Source: CCY15215 sp034932145
GTDB lineage: Bacteria; Cyanobacteriota; Cyanobacteriia; Cyanobacteriales; Spirulinaceae
Reading direction: 5' to 3'
Length of the DNA: 37,348 nt
Assembly (NCBI RefSeq): GCF_034932145.1
Contig: NZ_JAYGHV010000127.1
Location: forward strand, 1 to 37,348
The position numbers and the translations under genes were made by a program. The notes beneath the pieces are model-generated. The model did not search any database. It had not been told where the DNA came from and saw nothing but the letters and a program-made list of their open reading frames with translations. This document shows, one piece after another, positions 15,272-23,297 of the stretch. Each line of letters opens with the position of its first letter. The stretch's first letter is position 1.

Positions 15272-16006
15272 TTAACAAAAAATGCGTTCTTCTTCCGGTT
15301 GGTAGATATAATCATAATCAAAAGGAACGGGACGAATATTGCGAACGATGGAAAAGCCCAAATTACTAACGGTATCGGTGGTAAACGTGACCATCACTAA
15401 CTCAATAGTTTTGCGATCGGAAAGATTGGGTTTTTGCACAAAATAACTGCGTTGAGCAAAAAAGAGATTAGAATCTTTCGGATTAACAATTCCATTCAAT
15501 CTATGGGCATATTGAATGGGTTTGATATAAGCATTAAAAAATTCTTCTTGATTGTGTTGCAGTGAATAAAATCGTTCTTGTTGCAACCAACTCATTTTAA
15601 AGATTAATTTAATCAATTCAAATCCTAAAATATAGTTGAGAACGTAATTCTTTTCCTCTGGACTGGTGACGAGACGCAATGCGGACTCTAAATATTTTGC
15701 AGGTTCTCGGCGAACATCTTGGGCAGAATGAATATAAAATTGTTTAATATTTTTTCTAAGAACTTGTGGATTGAGTTCTGTATCGATATGAAAACTTTTA
15801 AAATGATTTTTGATTTTAGTTTGCGTTTCATAATCTTGAATAATTTTCGCAATCAGTCCATCTGCTGTATATTGATCCAAAAATTGTGCTTGGGTTTCTG
15901 GAGGTGCAGCACAAAGAAGATGACAAATTGAGAGTAAATAGCGTCGTTCTTTCCAGTGTAGTTTTTCCGCCCATGTTTTCGCCTCTGGAGGAAGTTTGTC
16001 TAGCAT
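15272..16006 (-). CDS. Conserved hypothetical protein
   Basis: About 244 residues, soluble, helix-rich, rich in Tyr/Phe and charged residues. I do not recognise a named domain, although it feels like a cyanobacteria-conserved family. The N-terminus (LPPEAKTWAEKLHWKERRYLLSICHLL, split by no motif) and the end (FDYDYIYQPEEERIF) show no catalytic signature, signal peptide or membrane helix. The ATG at 16006 is preferred over a TTG 21 bases upstream because GGGGTGA lies just before it. It starts about 30 bases after the end of the glycosylase gene and runs the same way, so co-transcription is likely. Confidence 0.6.
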   Translation of the reverse strand: MLDKLPPEAKTWAEKLHWKERRYLLSICHLLCAAPPETQAQFLDQYTADGLIAKIIQDYETQTKIKNHFKSFHIDTELNPQVLRKNIKQFYIHSAQDVRREPAKYLESALRLVTSPEEKNYVLNYILGFELIKLIFKMSWLQQERFYSLQHNQEEFFNAYIKPIQYAHRLNGIVNPKDSNLFFAQRSYFVQKPNLSDRKTIELVMVTFTTDTVSNLGFSIVRNIRPVPFDYDYIYQPEEERIFC

Positions 16007-16036
16007 AATATCACCCCGATCGCTCAAATATTACTA

Positions 16037-17254
16037 TTAAGTTGTTTTGCCACGCAGTTGGTCTAATTTTGCCCGTACCGCTTGAATATCTTGCCACATT
16101 AACCATTTTGGTTGTCCTTTTTCTCGAGAGGAATTGCGTAACAAGTAGGCGGGATGTAAAATTGCCATACACTGCCTTGATTCCCATTCTAGCCATTCTC
16201 CTCGAATTTTCGTAATACCTTGTTTTTTCCCAGTCAAGCCTTGATAAGCAGTTCCTCCGGTAAATAAGATAATTTTGGGATCGACGAGGCGAATTTGTTC
16301 TAATAAATAGGGTTTACAAGCAATAATTTCATTGGGGTTGGGTTTTCTATTTCGGGGAGGACGACAATTGTGAACGACTCCTGCGGGGGTGACAAAATTG
16401 GCGGTTTCTTCGACATCGATACAATAAACATTAGTGGGGTTTTCTGGGGGAAGGATAGGTTGTTTAATCGCAGTTTTCCAGTCAGTTTTATTCCCAACGA
16501 TAGAAGTCATTAAGGAGGAAGAGAGTACGGGAATGCGATCGCAAAATGCAGTTTCTAAATTCTGCATTTGTTGGGATATTCCAGTCGGAATTCCCGTTGC
16601 AACCAGATCCCTTGGCTGCAATTCTTCGACGGGAATCCAACCCCGACGGGTTAAAATAGGATGATCTCCTGTTGCTGTATAACCTAGGTTACTATCTTTG
16701 TAAGTAACTCTATAGAGGGGTCTTCCCCCCAAGGGAGAACGATACCAACCTGTTATTTTGTGCCAAGTTAATTGGCGATCGGGGGTTAAACTTAAGACTT
16801 CTCCAGACCAGCGATTATCGACTATCCAACCAATGCTTTTATAACCTTGTTGAGTTAAAATAGGCGTATCTTTAGTGACGCACTTTACCATGTTAGCGAT
16901 ATAAACATCTTGCTGAGAATCTAATTTAACGGAAGCCAGAATTTTCTCTAATAATTGACCCGATTTTCCCACAAAGGGTAATCCTTGTTCGTCTTCATGC
17001 TGTCCGGGACCTTCACCAACGATCATAATATCTGCATTGAGGTTTCCTCGTCCAATCACTGCATTGATGCGTGTTTGTCCTAATTCGCAACGATCGCATT
17101 GCTGACAGTGAATGGCCAATTCGTCCATATTTTGGTAAGTTTGAGGAGGAATGGGGATATTAGCATCGAAGGGAATGCGTTCGCGATCGATTTGTACGGG
17201 GTTGGGTTGGGGATCGGGATCGCCAAATAAATTCAGTTGTTTCTCACCAGTCAT
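16037..17254 (-). CDS. Family 4 uracil-DNA glycosylase interrupted by a mini-intein
   Basis: Removes uracil from DNA in base-excision repair. The 405-residue precursor consists of extein residues 1-124, an intein 125-296 and extein 297-405; the spliced enzyme would be 233 residues, normal for family 4. Glycosylase motif 1 is GEGPGQHED (80-88) with LPFVG; the C-terminal motif is HPAYLLR (367-373). The four predicted [4Fe-4S] ligands are Cys53, Cys56, Cys297 and Cys313. Cys297 is also the +1 residue of the intein, so the cluster cannot be completed in its native context before splicing. The ATG at 17254 gives the usual N-terminus. The conserved hypothetical follows by about 30 bases. Confidence 0.93.
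   Translation of the reverse strand: MTGEKQLNLFGDPDPQPNPVQIDRERIPFDANIPIPPQTYQNMDELAIHCQQCDRCELGQTRINAVIGRGNLNADIMIVGEGPGQHEDEQGLPFVGKSGQLLEKILASVKLDSQQDVYIANMVKCVTKDTPILTQQGYKSIGWIVDNRWSGEVLSLTPDRQLTWHKITGWYRSPLGGRPLYRVTYKDSNLGYTATGDHPILTRRGWIPVEELQPRDLVATGIPTGISQQMQNLETAFCDRIPVLSSSLMTSIVGNKTDWKTAIKQPILPPENPTNVYCIDVEETANFVTPAGVVHNCRPPRNRKPNPNEIIACKPYLLEQIRLVDPKIILFTGGTAYQGLTGKKQGITKIRGEWLEWESRQCMAILHPAYLLRNSSREKGQPKWLMWQDIQAVRAKLDQLRGKTT
16367..16882 (-). other. Mini-intein (172 residues) within the uracil-DNA glycosylase
   Basis: Self-splicing protein element in frame between VK and CRPP of the host. Block A starts with Cys1 (CVTKDTPILT). Block B is YTATGDHPILTRRGW with the T-x-x-H signature. 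Block F is NVYCIDVEETANFV. Block G ends GVVHN, followed by host Cys+1: the penultimate His and terminal Asn are intact. Only about 80 residues separate blocks B and F and none of them look like a LAGLIDADG or other homing endonuclease, so it is a mini-intein that cannot home by itself. All residues for class 1 splicing are present, so it is probably active. Confidence 0.93.
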
Positions 17255-17413
17255 TTTTAATCAGTTGTTATCGCTAAAATGTTCGTAAACTGATATTAAC
17301 CTATCGATCGCCTCCTCTCCATTGGATATAGCTGGGCGATCGCGTTGATTTTGCTGCATTTTTCGCTAAACTTTTAAAGGCGATCGTTTTGCCATTCTTT
17401 ATCACTCATCACC

Positions 17414-18514
17414 ATGAACGAACAATATATCGCCCTCAGTCTCTCTATCAATAATTCCCGCGATCGCGATTATATTGTCCAAACGGGAATGGGCTATGAT
17501 GGCGTGGTATTATTAGAATTGCCGAATAATAAGACTTGTACGGGGTCTTTATTGTGGAGTGGAAAGCATATACTTACGGCAGCAAATTGCTTTCAAGATC
17601 ATAATTTTCAGCCAGATCCAACAACGGTAACAGTTATTTTTAAATTAACGCTTGGAACAGCACGGCTTGAAGCGAAAGAAGTCTTCATTCATCCTCAATG
17701 GAATAATAGCACAAATAATGATAATGATAATGATATTGCTATTATTGAACTCAAAGATGTAGCCCCGACTACAGCAGAACGTTATAGTATTTATCGCCGT
17801 TCTGATGAAGTTGGACAGATTTTTACTCGCGTAGGATATGGTAGAAAAGGAACGGGAGTACAGGGAGAAATAAGCGGCGATCGCACTCACCAAAAACGCT
17901 TTGGAGGCAATCGTTATGATGTGTTAAGAGAAGAGTTAGTGCAACCAGAATTAAATACTAGAATTGGGTCTGATAAGCAGTTAGTGGATGATTTTGATGG
18001 TGGTTTGCATGATGCGCTGGAGGAAGCATTAGTGCAACCAGAATTAAATACTGGAATTGAGTCTGGAAAACAGTTAGTTTATGATTTTGATAGCGGTTTA
18101 CGTCGTAATGATGCTTTAGGCAAAGAATACAGTCTTCACGGTTTAGGAATCATGGGCTATGATACGGGAACAAGTGTAGGATTATTGGGAGATTTGAGTT
18201 TAGAAACTGGACGAATTTACGAAGCGGGATCGACTTCTGGAGATGAGGGAAGTCCAGCATTTATTGACGGACAAATTGCGGGTATTGCTTCGAGTGGTAG
18301 GCGATCGACGCTTCCAGAAGTTGATATTACTCCGAATAAAGATAGCAGTTTTGGGGAAATATTTTTCGATACGCGAGTTTCTGCTTATGCTGATTTTATT
18401 GATGAGAAAGTTAATCAACCCAATGAGGATGTATTTTTATTACAAACAGGTTTGGGGTTAGTTTTATTGGGTTTGATGGTGGGGGCGATCGCAACAAGAA
18501 TTTTTAGAAAATAA
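17414..18514 (+). CDS. Membrane-anchored trypsin-fold protein, catalytic His and Ser replaced
   Basis: A 366-residue protein of the chymotrypsin/trypsin fold. The His-box reads LTAANC rather than TAAHC (Asn58), the Asp-box NDIAIIEL keeps Asp107, and the Ser-box reads SGDEGSP rather than GDSGG/GDSGS (Glu278). Cys42 and Cys59 could form the usual disulphide. Two of three triad residues are missing, so proteolysis is not expected: a binding or decoy role is inferred. Residues 172-235 contain a 31-residue tandem duplication not typical of the fold. One transmembrane helix (about 345-362) with a basic tail sits at the C-terminus; no N-terminal signal peptide is evident. Confidence 0.8.
   Translation: MNEQYIALSLSINNSRDRDYIVQTGMGYDGVVLLELPNNKTCTGSLLWSGKHILTAANCFQDHNFQPDPTTVTVIFKLTLGTARLEAKEVFIHPQWNNSTNNDNDNDIAIIELKDVAPTTAERYSIYRRSDEVGQIFTRVGYGRKGTGVQGEISGDRTHQKRFGGNRYDVLREELVQPELNTRIGSDKQLVDDFDGGLHDALEEALVQPELNTGIESGKQLVYDFDSGLRRNDALGKEYSLHGLGIMGYDTGTSVGLLGDLSLETGRIYEAGSTSGDEGSPAFIDGQIAGIASSGRRSTLPEVDITPNKDSSFGEIFFDTRVSAYADFIDEKVNQPNEDVFLLQTGLGLVLLGLMVGAIATRIFRK
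17936..18121 (+). repeat. 93-bp in-frame tandem duplication
   Basis: Two adjacent copies offset by exactly 93 bases (TTAGTGCAACCAGAATTAAA at 17936 and 18029) encode LVQPELNT...KQLV-DFD-GL units. The second copy ends DSGLRRNDAL, a string like those translated from palindromic dispersed repeats in other bacteria. The duplication is diverged at several positions. Confidence 0.8.
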
Positions 18515-18532
18515 TTCTGTGTTCAGTTCTAA

Positions 18533-19192
18533 TTAGTCCTCATTCTCAATGTTGCGATCGAGAATATCCTCAATTGTGTTGTTAAGTTGAGAAGTTTCTA
18601 GAATATATTTGATAACACTTAAAGAAAATAACACAGTAAGACTAATGAAAATAATGAGTGCTTGTTGAATTCCTTCTGAGATATCAGCCCAAATTAAAAT
18701 AGCAAAGAAGCAGAAAATTAAGGTAAAAAGATAAGCAAGAACACTGATATTTTTAGAAATTTTTCCCAAGAGTTTAGAAATTTCAGGAATTGAATATTTT
18801 AGCGGTTTAAGACTACCAATAATAATCAAAACTAAGCCAGGCTGTTGAAGTTTAAGAAATACCATTGAAACACCCAGTGAGAAAAGCAAACCACTAAAAA
18901 CAGTTAAGCGAATTTCATCAAAAATCTTTAATCTACGCTCTTGTAAATTGTTTTTCTCTTGTTCAATATTTTGTATTCTTCGTTCTTTCTGAATCTCAAG
19001 CTGTTCTCTCGCTTGTAACCATTGTTCTACTTCTTCAGGTGTTTGTGCTTCTTTAATACGTTGAACAATATTTTCATCAATAGCATTATTTGTTGGATCT
19101 GTCAAGGAAACTAAATCAAAATTAGTTTTTTGGTCTTTAATTAGCGGATCGTGCGATCGCGCTGAATCTTGCTTTTCGGGTTTCTCATTCAT
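18533..19192 (-). CDS. Hypothetical membrane protein with coiled coil
   Basis: A 219-residue protein of unknown function. Residues about 45-95 are strongly charged with a heptad pattern (PEEVEQWLQAREQLE and following), predicting a cytoplasmic coiled coil. Then come four hydrophobic segments, about 97-112, 117-126, 149-170 and 178-195. The C-terminus is acidic. It is convergent with the pseudoprotease (18 bases apart) and divergent from the Uma2 gene. No enzyme motif is visible. Confidence 0.6.
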   Translation of the reverse strand: MNEKPEKQDSARSHDPLIKDQKTNFDLVSLTDPTNNAIDENIVQRIKEAQTPEEVEQWLQAREQLEIQKERRIQNIEQEKNNLQERRLKIFDEIRLTVFSGLLFSLGVSMVFLKLQQPGLVLIIIGSLKPLKYSIPEISKLLGKISKNISVLAYLFTLIFCFFAILIWADISEGIQQALIIFISLTVLFSLSVIKYILETSQLNNTIEDILDRNIENED

Positions 19193-19321
19193 CTTTATCG
19201 CGTTTCTAAGTTCGATTTTACAACTACTCTCGTGCTATTTTACTCTATCATATCAAATCTTCTTGAAAGCTGAGATTCTGCTAAAATTGAGTAACGAGAA
19301 AGCATGAATTGGAGAATGATA

Positions 19322-19888
19322 ATGATCCAAACACCGATCCAAACAATAACGCTAGAGGAGTTTCTCAAACTACCAGAAACGAAACCTGCTAGGGAATATA
19401 TTGAAGGTCAAATTATCCAAAAACCCATGCCTCAAGGACATCATAGCACGATTCAAGTTGAACTAACAGAAACGATTAATGCTATTGTCAAAAAACAACG
19501 AATTGCCCGTGCTTATACTGAACTTCGTTGTGTTTTTGGAGGACGGGCAATTGTTCCAGATGTTACGGTGTTCGCATGGGAGAGAATTCCTGTTGATGAA
19601 AATGGAAATGTTGCGAATGTTTTTAATATTGTACCAGATTGGATCGTTGAAATCCTCTCACCCGAACAAAGTCCAATTAAAGTTATCGGAAAAATTTTGT
19701 ATGCCCTCAATCATGGTAGTAAAATGGGATGGTTAATCGATCCAGAAACAAGATCGATTTTGGTTTATCTCCCTCAACAACAATCTCAACTCTTAGAATC
19801 AGAAAACTCAATTCTTCCTGTTCCAGATATAGTCAAAGATTTACAATTAACTGTTGGAGATATATTTGCATGGTTGAAACATCAATAA
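19322..19888 (+). CDS. Uma2 family (DUF820) putative restriction-like nuclease
   Basis: A 188-residue protein of the Uma2 family, abundant in cyanobacteria and having a PD-(D/E)XK nuclease-like fold. The characteristic run is visible: IVPDVTVF (metal-binding Asp), then VEILSPEQSP, then the helix and GWLIDPE strand. The usual K after the EILSP box is shifted, so activity cannot be judged. The biological role of these proteins is unsettled; transposon- or defence-linked DNA processing is often suggested. The ATG at 19322 is preferred over ATGs at 19304 and 19316 because GGAG at 19311 is seven bases upstream. The peroxiredoxin follows after 37 bases. Confidence 0.8.
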   Translation: MIQTPIQTITLEEFLKLPETKPAREYIEGQIIQKPMPQGHHSTIQVELTETINAIVKKQRIARAYTELRCVFGGRAIVPDVTVFAWERIPVDENGNVANVFNIVPDWIVEILSPEQSPIKVIGKILYALNHGSKMGWLIDPETRSILVYLPQQQSQLLESENSILPVPDIVKDLQLTVGDIFAWLKHQ

Positions 19889-19925
19889 CTTTGCTACAAT
19901 TATTTTTGCGTTATTTTAATTCATC

Positions 19926-20402
19926 ATGTCAAATCCTCTCGAAATTGGACAACTCGCACCTTCGTTTTCTGCCTGCGATCGCCATGAACAATCATTTACT
20001 TTAGAGGACTTTTCCAAAAGTTGGTTAGTTCTCTATTTTTACCCCAAAGATAACACTCCTGGCTGTACCACAGAAGCCAAAGAATTTAGCGAATATTTAC
20101 CAGAATTTGAGGCATTGGGTGCTAAAATTGTGGGCATGAGTCCGGACTTGGAAAAAACTCACGGACGCTTTATTGATAAACACGATCTCAAAATTACTTT
20201 GTTGTGCGATCGCGACCATAAAATTGCTGAAAGTTATGGAGTTTGGGGTTTAAAGAAATTTATGGGTAAAGAATATATGGGCATTATTCGCTCAACTTTT
20301 CTCATTTCTCCAGACCAAAATATCGCACATATCTGGAAAAAAGTTAGAGTGAAAGGTCATGTTTACAATGTGCTGGAAAAAATAAAAGAATTAAGCACAT
20401 AG
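19926..20402 (+). CDS. bcp: Peroxiredoxin, BCP/PrxQ type
   Basis: Reduces hydroperoxides using thioredoxin or a similar donor; 158 residues, cytoplasmic. The thioredoxin-fold core and the peroxidatic site PKDNTPGCTTEAKEF (Cys47, with Thr44 and Pro45) are clear. The usual resolving Cys five residues later is replaced by Lys52, and no Cys is at the alternative alpha-3 position, so this is either a 1-Cys form or uses Cys94 (LLCDRD) or Cys17. The ATG at 19926 fits the family. It is the last gene of the short rightward run that starts with Uma2, and is convergent with the next gene. Confidence 0.9.
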   Translation: MSNPLEIGQLAPSFSACDRHEQSFTLEDFSKSWLVLYFYPKDNTPGCTTEAKEFSEYLPEFEALGAKIVGMSPDLEKTHGRFIDKHDLKITLLCDRDHKIAESYGVWGLKKFMGKEYMGIIRSTFLISPDQNIAHIWKKVRVKGHVYNVLEKIKELST

Positions 20403-20421
20403 TATCTTATAAAACAAGTAA

Positions 20422-20444
20422 TTGGGTGAACCATGTCCACCCAA
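20422..20444. terminator. Hairpin between convergent genes
   Basis: TTGGGTG pairs with CACCCAA across a nine-base loop between bcp and the leftward hypothetical. On the minus strand it is followed by a T-rich stretch, so it is a weak candidate terminator for that gene. Confidence 0.4.
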
Positions 20445-20450
20445 CTAAAC

Positions 20451-20984
20451 CTATGCTAAAACAAAATCAACCTCATCAGTTCCATCCGTGGTACTTTGAC
20501 CAGAAGTAATAAGATCGCCATTCACTTCAACAGCAAAAGGTGTATCTTCTAGGCTGATATTGTAATCCGTCGTATCGAGAGTATAGCCAACACTGGCAAC
20601 CATTTTACGACCTGCATCAGTATACAGAAAAGCCATCATTTGCTTCTTGTTTTTCTGGGTATCATCTGCCCAAATTACCATATACTGTTTGCCTTGATAT
20701 TCAAAAACTTTTGGGGCGCGATCGGGAACATAACGACCAGAATCGCCAAAACTCTTATCCAAAAATGTTTGCACAGAACTGGATTTTACCGCAGCGTAGG
20801 CAACTTCTGCCGTAGAAGAGGGTTCTGCATCATCGTCCACAGGTTCGAGGATATCTGGTGCATCTTCGCTAACTGCTTCCTCTTTTTTACCTCGCTTTTT
20901 GAAAAAATCCACCGCGAGTTTTGTGCCGATCGCCCCAGCCGTTGCTACTCCTGCAACTTTTAAAATATTCCGTAGTTTGCTCAT
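20451..20984 (-). CDS. Hypothetical protein with N-terminal membrane segment
   Basis: A 177-residue protein. Residues 8-25 are Ala/Gly/Val-rich and hydrophobic, flanked by Lys, suggesting a membrane anchor or signal. An acidic linker (about 36-57) precedes a compact domain of about 120 residues with VFEYQGKQYMVIWADD and YTLDTTDYNISLED. No family was recognised and no catalytic motif is visible. The gene is alone, divergent from glyS and convergent with bcp. Confidence 0.55.
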   Translation of the reverse strand: MSKLRNILKVAGVATAGAIGTKLAVDFFKKRGKKEEAVSEDAPDILEPVDDDAEPSSTAEVAYAAVKSSSVQTFLDKSFGDSGRYVPDRAPKVFEYQGKQYMVIWADDTQKNKKQMMAFLYTDAGRKMVASVGYTLDTTDYNISLEDTPFAVEVNGDLITSGQSTTDGTDEVDFVLA

Positions 20985-21143
20985 TTTGCTCCGATTTTAA
21001 TTCACTACCGTTATCCTGTCCCGACAAATCACCGATCGCGAAAATTTTAAGATTTCCTTCATCTAAAGTTTAAATCTCCAGAACGCGGTAAACTGTCTAA
21101 ATCTGCACATTGATGCAGGATTTTTTTGCATTGTTATTCGCTT

Positions 21144-23291
21144 ATGTCAGATTTTTTATTTGAACTTGGTACTGAAGAATTACCCGCCGATTTTGTCGCC
21201 AGTGCGATCGCCCAATGGAAAGAGAATATCCCCAAAACCTTAGAAGAGGAGTTTTTAACCCCCAATAGTTTAGAAGTTTACGCGACACCGCGCCGCTTGG
21301 CCGTTCTTTTACAAGGTCTTCCAGAACAGCAAGCCGATCGCGAAGAAGAGATTAAAGGTCCCCCAGCTAAAGTTGCTTTTAAGGAGGGAAAACCCACCAA
21401 AGCATTAGCAGGATTTGCCCGCAAGCAAGGGATAGAATTGGAGGCGATCGAATTACGAGAAACGCCAAAGGGAGAGTTTGTTTTCATTAAAAAACAAATT
21501 CCTGGACGAGATGCTAAAGATATTTTAAGAGAACTCATTCCTCAATGGATTGGTAGTTTGGAAGGACGCAGATTTATGCGTTGGGGGGATGGAGATTTAC
21601 GTTTTCCTCGCCCTTTACGCTGGTTGGTTGCTTTATGGAACAAGGAGATTTTATCGGTTGAATTGGTTAATGGTTCGACCACTTTAAACAGCGATCGCAC
21701 TTCTCGAGGACATCGAATTTTACACCCAGAATCGGTTTCCATTCCTCAAGCTACAGATTATAGACAATGTTTGCAAAAGGCTTTTGTTGAAGTTAATTCT
21801 AACACGCGCAGGGTATTGATTCAAGAACAAATTGCCGCGATCGCAAAATCCGTCGATGGCTATGCAGAAGTGACTTCAGATTTACTAGATGAAGTTGTCG
21901 ATCTTGTTGAATATCCCAATGCTGTTTTAGGAAGATTCGATGAGGAATTTCTCGAACTTCCTCCTGAAGTAATAAAAACAGTGATGGTTACGCATCAGCG
22001 TTATTTTCCCATCAAAAAGACGGAGGAGGAAAATAGCGAACTCTTTGCCAATTTTATTACTATTTCTAACGGCGATCCCCAAAAAGCAGAGATTATTGCG
22101 ACAGGAAATGGTAAGGTTATTCGAGCAAGATTGGCAGATGCTCAATTCTTCTATAAATCTGATTGTGATGAACCGTTAGAGACTTTTTTACCGCAACTGG
22201 AAACTGTTACTTTTCAAGCAGATTTAGGGTCGATGCGAGATAAGGTCGATCGCCTAATTGAAGTCGCAGAAGAAATCAGCAAACAGTTAAATCTCGGCGA
22301 GAAACAAGCCGAAACAATTGAGCGATCGGCGCTTTTGTGCAAAGCCGATCTAATGACACAAATGATTTATGAGTTTCCCGAATTACAGGGAATTATGGGG
22401 CAAAAATATGCACGAGTGAGTCACGAATCTGAAGAAGTCGCTACGGCAATTTTTGAGCATTATTTACCTCGAAATATCGGCGATATAATGCCGGAAAGTT
22501 TAGCGGGTCAAGTGGTGGGAATTGCCGATCGCCTCGATACTTTGGTTAGTATTTTTGGGTTGGGAAAGATTCCTACTGGGTCTTCCGATCCCTTCGCTTT
22601 GCGTCGCGGGGGGAACTCAATTGTTAATATTATTTGGCACGGGAACTTAAATATTAACTTGGCAGATCTCGTCGCTCAATTCTCTCAAGATTTTGTGGAA
22701 AATCATGGCGATCGCCAATCTCCCAATGATGCTTTAGAAGAGTTCTTTCTGCAACGCATTCGCACCCTACTACAAGAGGAGAAAAAGATTGATTACGATC
22801 TTGTTAATGCTGTCTTGGGAGAAGGCGATCGCGAATATACAGAACGTGCTTTACAAGATTTACTCGATGTCCGCGATCGCGCCCTATTCCTGCAAGAAAT
22901 CCGCGCTAATAAAGTCCTCGATACCATTTACGAAACCGTTAATCGATCGGCACGTCTTGCGGTTAAGGGAGACTTGGATACGCAACAGTTAGACCCCACT
23001 TCTGTTGTCGATCCCAAACTGTTCGAGAAAGCCTCAGAACAAGCCTTTTATGATAGTTTGATATCTTTAGTCCCGCAAACCGAAACAGCGCGATTAGAGC
23101 GCAATTATCAATCATTGGTAGATGGTTTGGCAAGGATTACTCCTGTCGTGAGTACCTTCTTTGATGGAGAGGAAAGCGTATTGATTATGGCAGAAGATGC
23201 AAACATCCAAAAAAATCGCCTCAATCTCTTAGGACTTTTACGCAATCATGCCCGCGTTCTAGCAGATTTTGGCGCAATTGTAAAGAGTTAA
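21144..23291 (+). CDS. glyS: Glycine-tRNA ligase, beta subunit
   Basis: Charges tRNA-Gly together with the alpha subunit GlyQ (not in this window) in the bacterial alpha2-beta2 enzyme. It has 715 residues, normal for the family. The N-terminus MSDFLFELGTEELPADF is diagnostic, followed by tRNA-synt_2f regions (HQRYFPI, FVTISNG-like FITISNGDP, RLADAQFFY) and a C-terminal anticodon-binding part. An HD-type region lies near FEHYLPR. The ATG at 21144 is preferred over TTG at 21126 because the conserved N-terminus begins there. murD starts six bases after its stop, so they form a likely two-gene operon. Confidence 0.97.
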   Translation: MSDFLFELGTEELPADFVASAIAQWKENIPKTLEEEFLTPNSLEVYATPRRLAVLLQGLPEQQADREEEIKGPPAKVAFKEGKPTKALAGFARKQGIELEAIELRETPKGEFVFIKKQIPGRDAKDILRELIPQWIGSLEGRRFMRWGDGDLRFPRPLRWLVALWNKEILSVELVNGSTTLNSDRTSRGHRILHPESVSIPQATDYRQCLQKAFVEVNSNTRRVLIQEQIAAIAKSVDGYAEVTSDLLDEVVDLVEYPNAVLGRFDEEFLELPPEVIKTVMVTHQRYFPIKKTEEENSELFANFITISNGDPQKAEIIATGNGKVIRARLADAQFFYKSDCDEPLETFLPQLETVTFQADLGSMRDKVDRLIEVAEEISKQLNLGEKQAETIERSALLCKADLMTQMIYEFPELQGIMGQKYARVSHESEEVATAIFEHYLPRNIGDIMPESLAGQVVGIADRLDTLVSIFGLGKIPTGSSDPFALRRGGNSIVNIIWHGNLNINLADLVAQFSQDFVENHGDRQSPNDALEEFFLQRIRTLLQEEKKIDYDLVNAVLGEGDREYTERALQDLLDVRDRALFLQEIRANKVLDTIYETVNRSARLAVKGDLDTQQLDPTSVVDPKLFEKASEQAFYDSLISLVPQTETARLERNYQSLVDGLARITPVVSTFFDGEESVLIMAEDANIQKNRLNLLGLLRNHARVLADFGAIVKS

Positions 23292-23297
23292 TCGGTA

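Noticed and set aside
16037..17254. Frameshifted or fused uracil-DNA glycosylase
   Set aside because: The extra 172 residues carry intein splicing blocks at the correct ends and the exteins join seamlessly, so an intein explains it better.
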